A stretch of DNA of 64,000 nt from an uncultured Sphaerochaeta sp. (GTDB taxonomy: Bacteria; Spirochaetota; Spirochaetia; Sphaerochaetales; Sphaerochaetaceae). The stretch's first letter is position 1. The number at the start of each line of letters is the position of its first letter. A model generated the notes under the pieces. The model saw nothing but the letters and a program-made list of their open reading frames with translations. It ran no database searches and was not told the origin of the DNA. The translations under genes were made by a program, and so were the position numbers. This document shows, one piece after another, positions 33,999 to 41,838 of the stretch. The stretch spans positions 1,550,001 through 1,614,000 of the forward strand of contig NZ_OY781063.1 of assembly GCF_963676285.1 (NCBI RefSeq). Direction: 5' to 3'.

Positions 33999-35012
33999 TT
34001 ACTTGAACTGCTGATAATTCTCCTTGGTAACCATCTGGTAAGGAACCCATACATACTTGCCATCGGTAATCTCATAGCCGATGGAATCACTGGTGGGGGT
34101 GTTGCCCTTTGCAAGCTCATAGGAGAGAGCAAAAGTTGCACGACCCTGGTTGACTGCATCATTGAGTACGGTACCGAGCAGGGTGCCTTCCTCGAGTGCC
34201 TGCAATGCAGGAGCAGTTGCATCAACACCAACGACGGGCATGAACTTGCCATCTTTGAAGTAACCGGCAGCCTTGAGGGCTTCGATTGCACCAAGGGCCA
34301 TGTCGTCATTGTTTGCGAACACTGCTTCAATTGCATCACCCTGGCTGGCGATAAAAGCAGCCATCTTTTCCTGGCCCTTTACACGGTCCCACATGCCGGT
34401 ATCTTCAGCAAGTTTCTCAACCTTGATACCTGCATCCTGCAATGCCTTGATCGAATATTCGGTTCTCAGCTCTGCATCCTGGTGTCCGGGTTCGCCTTTC
34501 AGCATTACATACTGCAGGACTCCGTCGCCATTCTTGTCCATCTTGGGGTTGGCTTTCCAGTAATCAACAACCAACTGACCACTCATGGTACCGGACTCTT
34601 CTGCGCGGGCTCCCACGTAGTAAATCTTGTCCCATTTAGCCATATCTTCAGCCAAAGGCTCGCGGTTGAAGAATACTACAGGAATGTCAGCCTTCTTGGC
34701 CTTGTCGATGATGACTCCAGCAGCGGTACGGTCAACAGGGTTGATCTGCATTGCATCCATACCTTTGGTGATGAACAGGTCGACTTTCTCATTCTGAGTA
34801 GCCTGGATGTTCATGGAGTCAACAACCTCGACCTTTGCATCAGTCTCTGCTGCTGCAGCGACGATTGCGTTACGAACACCGGTCATAAAGGTGTCGTCAA
34901 ACTTGTAGATTGCACATCCGATTTCAATGGCTCCAGCCTCTGCCTGTCCTTGGGCAAAAACGGGAGTAACCAGAGCGAGTGCCAAGCACATGATAGCCGT
35001 AAACTTTTTCAT
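33999..35012 (-). CDS. mglB: Galactose/methyl-galactoside-binding protein
   Basis: 337 residues with a signal peptide ending VTPVFAQG. The mature part follows the E. coli MglB pattern closely in motif order: MDAMQINPVDRTAAGVIIDK, the calcium loop DKNGDGVLQYV followed by LKGEPGHQDAE, then FANNDDMALGAIEALK and GTLLGTVLNDAVNQGRATF. It binds galactose or glucose in the periplasm and feeds MglAC. AGGAGGG precedes the ATG. The 177 bp upstream are AT-rich and hold the promoter region, which I could not resolve into clear boxes. Confidence 0.93.
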   Translation of the reverse strand: MKKFTAIMCLALALVTPVFAQGQAEAGAIEIGCAIYKFDDTFMTGVRNAIVAAAAETDAKVEVVDSMNIQATQNEKVDLFITKGMDAMQINPVDRTAAGVIIDKAKKADIPVVFFNREPLAEDMAKWDKIYYVGARAEESGTMSGQLVVDYWKANPKMDKNGDGVLQYVMLKGEPGHQDAELRTEYSIKALQDAGIKVEKLAEDTGMWDRVKGQEKMAAFIASQGDAIEAVFANNDDMALGAIEALKAAGYFKDGKFMPVVGVDATAPALQALEEGTLLGTVLNDAVNQGRATFALSYELAKGNTPTSDSIGYEITDGKYVWVPYQMVTKENYQQFK

Positions 35013-35189
35013 AGAACCCTCCTAGTGGATTTTCTCTGTATCCAGTTTCACACGGCCTTGGGCAGTCGTACATGCAAATTTTTTCGGTTAATCTTGGTTT
35101 TTTTTAGATATCAGCAAATATTTCTTATATACAAGAGTTTTTTTCTCCCCCATTTATAAGAAATACACAATTTCTCAAATAACAAAGAG

Positions 35190-36107
35190 TTATATTAATG
35201 ACTCGATTGCCATCACCAGGGAGGAAGCCTCTTTTTCTCCAAGACTTTCACGCTCAGAAGAGGATCCAGGTCCTGTACAAGCAGACTCATAGAACCGTGA
35301 TTGCTCTGGTGTGAAGATCACTTCCCCACCTTCCGTAGGGAAAGCATGCATCAGAGTCCAGCCGGAATCATGGATGTGTTTATCCAGGTAGCAATCGTAT
35401 AAAAGGGCAAAGGATTCTATCGTAGGATCGGCCTTTGGATGCCAGGGCCTACCAAGATACACTGAATAATCTGGGACTCCTTCTTTCCTGAGGAACCGGC
35501 ATCGGTGAAAAAAGAAGCCCAATTGGTCACCAGGGGTTGAGGGAGCGGTAACATACCCCTGTCCATTGGAGAGGATTGTACAATCGTTAAAGAGAGCAAG
35601 ACCACCACCAAAGATAAAATCGATGTTTCCTTCAATCTGGCATTGGTTGAGTAGGTGCGTACCCTCATCGAGCAGCAAGGTATCCTGGTATCCGAAGAAG
35701 GCACAATCCTCCAGGATGGTGGTATTAGCATTATCGGTGGTTCTGAAGGCAACAGCCTGCAATCCCTTCACCTTTCCTGGGTCCTGTTCCACAAGATAGC
35801 GAAAGGAAGGATAGTCGAAATCATTGGCAAACGTCAGGTGTTTAGATTGGAAGTTGGATTCCTTTACTGTGCAGGTTGCAGAGGCAAAGGTTCCCATCAT
35901 ATCTGTCCGTGCAGCATCGCTGAAACTAATCCGTGTCTTATCACGTCCAGCGCCAACAAGGGTGACGTTCTCGCGGTCAATGACCACTTTCTCACGGTAG
36001 ATTCCTTTCTCGAGGGTGATAATGAGTGGTTTCCCATCTTCAGGAAATCGCGCAAGCGCTTCATTGATGCTGTCTTTTGGGGTAAGGGTAATCCGGTATG
36101 CTTCCAT
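35190..36107 (-). CDS. Pectinesterase-family protein (CE8-like), cytoplasmic
   Basis: 305 residues from the chosen start. It is a right-handed beta-helix with the CE8 motifs GIYREKVVI, AVAFRTTDNANTTILEDCAF, GYQDTLLLDEG (catalytic Asp), GNIDFIFGGG (second catalytic Asp) and YLGRPWHPKADP. It should hydrolyse methyl esters of pectin or oligogalacturonides. No signal peptide is present, so it would act on imported oligomers, as known for some cytoplasmic pectin methylesterases. The frame extends to 36149, but TATGAT (36114-36119) with TTAAAT 17 bp upstream lies 6 nt before the ATG at 36107, and no Shine-Dalgarno is seen. Confidence 0.85.
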   Translation of the reverse strand: MEAYRITLTPKDSINEALARFPEDGKPLIITLEKGIYREKVVIDRENVTLVGAGRDKTRISFSDAARTDMMGTFASATCTVKESNFQSKHLTFANDFDYPSFRYLVEQDPGKVKGLQAVAFRTTDNANTTILEDCAFFGYQDTLLLDEGTHLLNQCQIEGNIDFIFGGGLALFNDCTILSNGQGYVTAPSTPGDQLGFFFHRCRFLRKEGVPDYSVYLGRPWHPKADPTIESFALLYDCYLDKHIHDSGWTLMHAFPTEGGEVIFTPEQSRFYESACTGPGSSSERESLGEKEASSLVMAIESLI

Positions 36108-36253
36108 AACTGTATCATAAGACAATCCGTTTGGAGATTTAAGGCTCAAGTTACTCTTTTTCCTCCCATTCTTGGAGAATATCGAAAAACGAGTCTGTTA
36201 GATATCCTTGTTTGATAACAGAATCATTAGAAGTTTCTGTAAAGGAAGGTCTC

Positions 36254-36739
36254 ATGAAAAAAATTGCACTCGCAATGTCCATCGTCGTTTTTTTGGCTCT
36301 ACTCACGAGTTGTGCTACTGTTGTCAGCGATAGCAAATATCCTGTCACTATCTCAAGTGAACCACAGAATGCCAAAATCACAATAACTGACAAGTCCAAC
36401 CGGGTTGTATTTGTAGGAAATACTCCAGCCAATGTTACGCTTGAAGCAGGAAATGGTTTCTTTTCAAAAGCCTCATATACAATTAAGTTTGAGAAAGAAG
36501 GATATGAACCCTCTATCTATACACTGACGAGTTCCATTGATGGTTGGTATTGGGGAAATCTTTTAATAGGCGGTGTCCTTGGAATGGTTATCATCGATCC
36601 TATGACAGGTGCTATGTGGCAGTTGGATCCCAACATATCTATTGAACTCGTACAAACGCAATCAAACTTATCACTCTCTGTAATGGATATCAATGATATT
36701 CCCCAGGAGTGGAAAGACTCACTTATCCGAATCAGCTAA
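36254..36739 (+). CDS. PEGA-like lipoprotein of unknown function
   Basis: 161 residues. The signal peptide ends LALLTSC with Cys20 as the lipidation site. The mature protein has one PEGA-like repeat (VTISSEPQNAKITITDKSNR then TPANVTLEAGNGFFSKASYT and IKFEKEGYEP), and a hydrophobic stretch WGNLLIGGVLGMVIIDPMTG as in small outer-membrane-associated lipoproteins. AAGGAAGG precedes the ATG. The gene is divergent from the pectinesterase and has lower G+C than its neighbours. Role unknown. Confidence 0.75.
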   Translation: MKKIALAMSIVVFLALLTSCATVVSDSKYPVTISSEPQNAKITITDKSNRVVFVGNTPANVTLEAGNGFFSKASYTIKFEKEGYEPSIYTLTSSIDGWYWGNLLIGGVLGMVIIDPMTGAMWQLDPNISIELVQTQSNLSLSVMDINDIPQEWKDSLIRIS

Positions 36740-36827
36740 TACGTTTATTCATTTACCAACTCTGTTTCAGGGTTTAGATTTTTACATAGCAGATATAAAT
36801 CATTGAAGCAAATATTTCCACCAAGAA

Positions 36828-36851
36828 GAGGGCTGCCTTTCGGCAGCCCTC
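36828..36851 (-). terminator. Terminator of the PFOR gene
   Basis: A perfect 10-bp stem (GAGGGCTGCC / GGCAGCCCTC), with a GAAA tetraloop when read on the minus strand, followed by TTCTT. It lies 23 bp beyond the stop codon of nifJ. Confidence 0.8.
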
Positions 36852-36874
36852 GTTAATAATGGTATCAATGATGC

Positions 36875-39800
36875 TTACATCAACGGACCAAGTTTCTCAA
36901 GGAAGCTCATGCGCTTCTTTGCATCTTCCTCGGCCTTGGCGAAGAGTGCCTCAGCATTCTCAGGATTGGTCTTGTACAACGAAGTGTAGCGAACCTCACC
37001 CTTGATGAACTCCTGGTAGGAACCAGTAGCTGCCTTGGTATCCCAGCTGAATCTCTTGCCTTCCTCGAGTGCGGGGTTGAAGCGGTAGAGCGGCCAGTAG
37101 CCAGCTTCCACTGCCTTCTTCTCCTCAACCTGGCTGAAACGCATGTTCATGCCGTGGTTGATACACGGGGAGTAACAGAAGATGATCGAAGGTCCCTTCC
37201 AAGCAACTGCTTCCTGCAGAGCCTTCTGGGCATGCAAGCGGTTGGAACCAAGAGCGATGGATGCAACATAAGCATGTCCGTAGGTCATGCACATGAAGCC
37301 CATGTTCTTCTTGCCAATCTCCTTACCAGCATTTGCGAACTTCGCAACAGCTGCAATTGGAGTTGCCTTGGAAGCCTGTCCACCGGTGTTGGAGTAAACC
37401 TCGGTATCGAGTACCAGGATGTTGACGTTTCTGCCGGAGGCAACAACGTGGTCAACACCACCGTAACCGATATCATAGGCCCATCCATCTCCACCCATGA
37501 TGAAGACAACCTTGTCAGCGAAGTAGTCCTTCAACTCATCGATCTTGGCGAGTAGTGTCTTTTCCTCATCACTCTTAGCAGCAGCGATTGCATCAGGAAG
37601 TGCTGCCTTGACAGCCTTCTGTGCATCGTTGGCGGCATCGGAGGACTCATCCCAGAGCTCAAGGGACTTCTCGATGGCACTCTTGAGCGCATCGGTGGTT
37701 CCCATTGCAAGGAGCTGGTCGATGTAGATCTTCAACTGCTCACGGTTGGAATCGACAGCGAGGCGCATACCCAGACCATACTCTGCATTGTCCTCGAAGA
37801 GGCTATTGCCCCAGGAAGGACCCTGGCCGTCACTCTGGCGGACAGTGTAAGGAGTGGTTGGGAAGGTACCACTGTAGATGGAGGAACAACCAGTTGCGTT
37901 TGCAACAATCATGCGATCGCCGCAAATCTGGGAGACCATCTTGACGTAAGGAGTCTCACCGCATCCGGCACAAGCACCACTGAACTCGAAGAGAGGCTGC
38001 TTGAACTGCAGACCCTTGACCGTGGTTTCCTTGGTGCCATCAAGCACATCGTAGGGAAGCTCTTCGAAGAACTCAGCGTTGGCAATCTCACCAGCTTCAC
38101 GCTCGGTTGCGATTGGACTGAATACAAGGGACTTCTCCTTGCTCGGGCAGGTCTCAATACAGACACCACAACCCTGACAATCTTCGGTATACACCTGAAT
38201 CTTGAACTGGAGATCCTTCTCGTTCTTGGTGTTGGACTTCAGCGTCGTGAAGGTTTCTGGAGCACCCTCGAGATGCTTGGGTTCAATCTGCTTTGCCCTG
38301 ATTGCTGCATGTGGGCAGGACTGTACACACTGGTTACACTGAATACAGTTCTCAGCAATCCAGTGAGGAACGAAGGGAGCAACACCACGCTTCTCGAACT
38401 TTGCAGTAGCGGTAGGCAGGCTTCCATCGAAAGACATCTTGGAAACAGGAATATCATTGCCCTTGAGGTGCATGATGGGTTCCATGATGTCCTTTGCGAA
38501 GTCGTCAGCATCCTCAGGGATCAAGCGAGCAGGATCATAGCTCTTGGTGATTTTTTCAGGAATAGCAACCTCATGAAGAGCCTCACTGGCACCATCAACT
38601 GCTGCCCAGTTCTTCTTAACAATGTCCTCGCCCTTCTTGAGGAAGGTCTTCTTGATGTACTGCTTGACCAAATCGATGGCTTCAGTCTCAGGAAGAACCT
38701 GACTGATCTTGAAGAATGCAGCCTGCATAACGGTATTGATACGGGTACCAAGACCTGCTTTCTCTGCAATCTCAAGTGCATTGATGTTGTAGAAACGGAT
38801 CTTCTTCTCGATGATCTGTTCCTGCATCTCGCGGGTCAGGTGCTCAAAGATCTCGTCAGAGGAAATCTGGCTGTTGAGCAAGAACACACCACCCTTCTTG
38901 AGAGGAGCAAGCATATCATAGCGACCGATGTAGGCAGGGTTGTGACATGCGACAAAGTCAGCATGGTCGATCAACCACGGCATGGTCAGCTGGCCCTTAC
39001 CAAAGCGAAGGTGGCTGACGGTGATACCACCGCTCTTCTTCGAATCGTAAGAGAAGTATGCCTGAGCATTAAGATCGGTGTTGTCACCGATGATCTTGAT
39101 TGAGTTCTTGTTTGCACCAACGGTACCGTCAGAGCCAAGACCCCAGAACATGCAGGAAACCACACCCTCTGGAGAAACGTCAATCATATCCTGTACAGGA
39201 ATAGATCTCTTGGTTACATCGTCATTGATACCAACGGTGAAGTTGTGGAACGCCTTGCCTGCAAGGTGATCAAAGACCGCCTTTGCGTGGGAAGGAGTGA
39301 AGTCCTTGCTGGAAAGACCATAGCGGCCGCCGTAGACCTTGATATCGCTCTTATCCATCTGGCTGAGAGCAGTGATGATATCCTGGTAGAGGGGCTCACC
39401 GAGGGAGCCAGGCTCCTTGGTGCGGTCAAGTACTGCAAGGCGCTTCACAGAAGAGGGAAGAGCTTCCAGGAAGTGCTTTGCACTGAACGGGCGATAGAGG
39501 CGAACCTTGAGAACACCGGTCTTGCCACCCTTCTTGTTGATGTAATCGCTTGCCCACTCCATGGTATCGGCACCAGAACCCATTATAACCACTACATCGG
39601 TTGCATCTTCTGCACCAACATAGTCGAAGAGGTGGTATGCCCTACCGGTAAGCTTCTCTACTTCATCCATGTACTTCTGGACCATCTCAGGCAGTACATC
39701 GTAGTACTTGTTGACAGTCTCACGACCCTGGAAGTAGACGTCTTCGTTCTGTGCTGCAACCTTCAGCCTTGGCTGTTCTGGGCGCATTGCTCTTTCACGG

Positions 39801-40411
39801 AAGCGGCGGATGTACTCTTCCTTGATCAACGGCTTGATGTCTTCATAAGAAATTTCCTCGACCTTCTGCAACTCGTGTGAAGTTCTGAAACCATCAAAGA
39901 AGCTAAGGAAGGGGACCTGGGACTCAAGTGTAGCCAAGTGTGCGACCAAGGCCATGTCCATGGTCTCCTGTACATTGTTTGCACAGGTCATGGCAAAGCC
40001 GGTATTGCGGCAGGACATGACGTCGGAGTGGTCACCAAAGATTGAGAGAGACTGTGCAGCAAGAGATCTTGCAGACACGTGGAAGACGGTTGGTGTCATC
40101 TCACCAGCGATCTTATGCATGTTCGGGATCATCAGAAGCAATCCCTGGCTTGCAGTAAACGTGGTGGTCAAAGCACCAGCAGCGAGAGCACCATGAACGG
40201 CACCAGCCGCACCAGCCTCAGACTGCATCTCCATGATTTCTACCGTCTTTCCCCAAAGGTTCTTACGCCCAGTACTGGACCAAGAATCCGCGAACTCTCC
40301 CATCGGGGAGGACGGGGTGATCGGATAGATTGCGGCTACCTCACTGAAGGCATAGGCTATATGCGCGGCAGCGGTGTTTCCGTCAATAGTAACCCTTTTT
40401 TTGTTACCCAT
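36875..40411 (-). CDS. nifJ: Pyruvate:ferredoxin (flavodoxin) oxidoreductase
   Basis: 1178 residues, the full single-chain length. The order is: domain I with IDGNTAAAHIAYAFSEVAAI and YPITPSSPMGE, domain II/III with the gamma-like part (TVGANKNSIKIIGD), an 8Fe ferredoxin domain (ENCIQCNQCVQSCPHAAIRA and EDCQGCGVCIETCPSKEKSL), and the TPP domain with ACAGCGETPYVK and GGDGWAYDIGYGG. It converts pyruvate and CoA to acetyl-CoA, CO2 and reduced ferredoxin, the central fermentative step. The start at 40411 follows GGAGTG. It is monocistronic between hairpin elements. Confidence 0.97.
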   Translation of the reverse strand: MGNKKRVTIDGNTAAAHIAYAFSEVAAIYPITPSSPMGEFADSWSSTGRKNLWGKTVEIMEMQSEAGAAGAVHGALAAGALTTTFTASQGLLLMIPNMHKIAGEMTPTVFHVSARSLAAQSLSIFGDHSDVMSCRNTGFAMTCANNVQETMDMALVAHLATLESQVPFLSFFDGFRTSHELQKVEEISYEDIKPLIKEEYIRRFRERAMRPEQPRLKVAAQNEDVYFQGRETVNKYYDVLPEMVQKYMDEVEKLTGRAYHLFDYVGAEDATDVVVIMGSGADTMEWASDYINKKGGKTGVLKVRLYRPFSAKHFLEALPSSVKRLAVLDRTKEPGSLGEPLYQDIITALSQMDKSDIKVYGGRYGLSSKDFTPSHAKAVFDHLAGKAFHNFTVGINDDVTKRSIPVQDMIDVSPEGVVSCMFWGLGSDGTVGANKNSIKIIGDNTDLNAQAYFSYDSKKSGGITVSHLRFGKGQLTMPWLIDHADFVACHNPAYIGRYDMLAPLKKGGVFLLNSQISSDEIFEHLTREMQEQIIEKKIRFYNINALEIAEKAGLGTRINTVMQAAFFKISQVLPETEAIDLVKQYIKKTFLKKGEDIVKKNWAAVDGASEALHEVAIPEKITKSYDPARLIPEDADDFAKDIMEPIMHLKGNDIPVSKMSFDGSLPTATAKFEKRGVAPFVPHWIAENCIQCNQCVQSCPHAAIRAKQIEPKHLEGAPETFTTLKSNTKNEKDLQFKIQVYTEDCQGCGVCIETCPSKEKSLVFSPIATEREAGEIANAEFFEELPYDVLDGTKETTVKGLQFKQPLFEFSGACAGCGETPYVKMVSQICGDRMIVANATGCSSIYSGTFPTTPYTVRQSDGQGPSWGNSLFEDNAEYGLGMRLAVDSNREQLKIYIDQLLAMGTTDALKSAIEKSLELWDESSDAANDAQKAVKAALPDAIAAAKSDEEKTLLAKIDELKDYFADKVVFIMGGDGWAYDIGYGGVDHVVASGRNVNILVLDTEVYSNTGGQASKATPIAAVAKFANAGKEIGKKNMGFMCMTYGHAYVASIALGSNRLHAQKALQEAVAWKGPSIIFCYSPCINHGMNMRFSQVEEKKAVEAGYWPLYRFNPALEEGKRFSWDTKAATGSYQEFIKGEVRYTSLYKTNPENAEALFAKAEEDAKKRMSFLEKLGPLM

Positions 40412-40440
40412 TTTGACACTCCATAATAACAGTATTTGAT

Positions 40441-40535
40441 GTAGCCCTGAGTGGGCTACCCTTTGCGCGAACAAAAAAAAATCCAACCAGATTTTTTCAG
40501 ATTCCAATCTTAAACCAATAAGGAATCGTTTGCAA
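40441..40535 (-). promoter_or_regulatory. nifJ promoter and leader hairpin
   Basis: On the minus strand -35 TTGCAA (40530-40535), a 17-bp spacer and -10 TAAGAT (40507-40512). The resulting leader of about 90 nt contains a perfect 7-bp hairpin GTAGCCC / GGGCTAC (40441-40459), about 30 nt before the start codon. It has no T-run, so it is more likely an mRNA stabiliser than a terminator. Confidence 0.5.
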
Positions 40536-40581
40536 CCTTATCCAGATTGATTTCCATTTTTACCAAACTTTAGGTTATATA

Positions 40582-41793
40582 TCAGCTCTTTAAGTATTTA
40601 TTTAGTGCAATATAACCGCACCCAAGGAGAAAACAAAGCCCTGCCGATATACCCCAGAGCTGGCTATATCCGCTCACTGCCAGCAACAACCCCCCGCCTG
40701 TTGGGGCAATGGAGTGGCCAAGACTGGATGCAATGGTAAGTGATGAGTTACACCTCGAACGAAGAGAGGGAGGCGCATAGGCATTCACAAACACATTGGC
40801 ATTGGTTGCCATCAGAATCTCCCCAAAGGTCCAGATACATGTTGCGACCAGGAAAAGAGGAAAGACAGTACAACCAGCGTACATCCCATACCCAACGACA
40901 TAGAACAGCATGGCGATCGCCATGGAAGGGAGTTGTCCAAGTCTATGCGTCCATGTGGTGAGGAAGGCCGTTGCAACCAATACAGTCACTGCATTTATTG
41001 TCATCAGCAATGCATAACGACTTGAACCAAGCACCTCCCCATACAGGGAAGCAAACTGGAGAGGCAGGGTAAAGGTATTCTGGGCATAGGCAAGGCCGTA
41101 GAGGGCAAACAAAATCAAAAAGAGTATCAGGATGGGAGGCATCCGAAGCTTCTTGGCAGTAGTGGCAGTTTCCTTGGTATAGAGGGTTTCACTCTTCGGG
41201 ATTCCACGCAACAACAGGAGTGTAGAGAGGAAAATCAGGAAAGAGGAAAATACAAAGAGCAATACAATCGAACGTGCATAGAGAAAGGAAGCTGCAACAG
41301 GACCAAGGGCCACTCCAATGTTCGTCCCCAGATAGAGAAGACTGAACGACCGGGAGAGTTGGTCGCTTGGGCTGAAATCAGCAACCATTGTATTGGTGAG
41401 GGGAGAAGTTCCTCCACGGAAAGGACTGGAGAGAAGGATCAGATACGGTACCAGATGAGGAAATGAAGAAAACATTACTGCACTTGCAAGATAGGAGAGA
41501 CTGACCACAGCCTGACAGATTACCAGAGGAGTCTTTCTTCCCCATCGGTCAGCAATATACCCACTGGAGAACTGACCAACCATGGTGGCAATAACGCTGA
41601 AAGAGACAAAGAATCCCGCTTGGGCTGGAGAGAGCCCCAGTTTTCCGGTAAGAATGAGGACCAGAAGCAGCTGCACAAAATCCCCGAACCTATTGATGAT
41701 TCGGATTATGAACAGAATATAAACATTCTTCTCCAGACCTCTGTACAAGGAAAAACCCGCCACAAGAGGACGGGTTATACGTGTATTTCCCAT
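40582..41793 (-). CDS. MFS transporter, drug-resistance-like
   Basis: 403 residues with 12 membrane helices. The first helices and the MFS signature loop (SSGYIADRWGRKTPLVICQA) resemble MdtH/YfcJ-like multidrug exporters. Substrate unknown. The Shine-Dalgarno GGGAG lies just before the ATG, partly within a small hairpin formed by CCCTAC and GTAGGG (41797-41820 region), which could limit translation. It follows nrdJ by 45 bp on the same strand. Confidence 0.85.
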   Translation of the reverse strand: MGNTRITRPLVAGFSLYRGLEKNVYILFIIRIINRFGDFVQLLLVLILTGKLGLSPAQAGFFVSFSVIATMVGQFSSGYIADRWGRKTPLVICQAVVSLSYLASAVMFSSFPHLVPYLILLSSPFRGGTSPLTNTMVADFSPSDQLSRSFSLLYLGTNIGVALGPVAASFLYARSIVLLFVFSSFLIFLSTLLLLRGIPKSETLYTKETATTAKKLRMPPILILFLILFALYGLAYAQNTFTLPLQFASLYGEVLGSSRYALLMTINAVTVLVATAFLTTWTHRLGQLPSMAIAMLFYVVGYGMYAGCTVFPLFLVATCIWTFGEILMATNANVFVNAYAPPSLRSRCNSSLTIASSLGHSIAPTGGGLLLAVSGYSQLWGISAGLCFLLGCGYIALNKYLKS

Positions 41794-41838
41794 GCGCTCC
41801 CTACCCTCTAGTGAGAGTAGGGATTGCTGAATCTTTGG

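Noticed and set aside
38273..39103. 276-codon plus-strand frame opposite nifJ
   Set aside because: It lies wholly antisense to the conserved PFOR coding sequence, has no Shine-Dalgarno and no family resemblance; a shadow frame.
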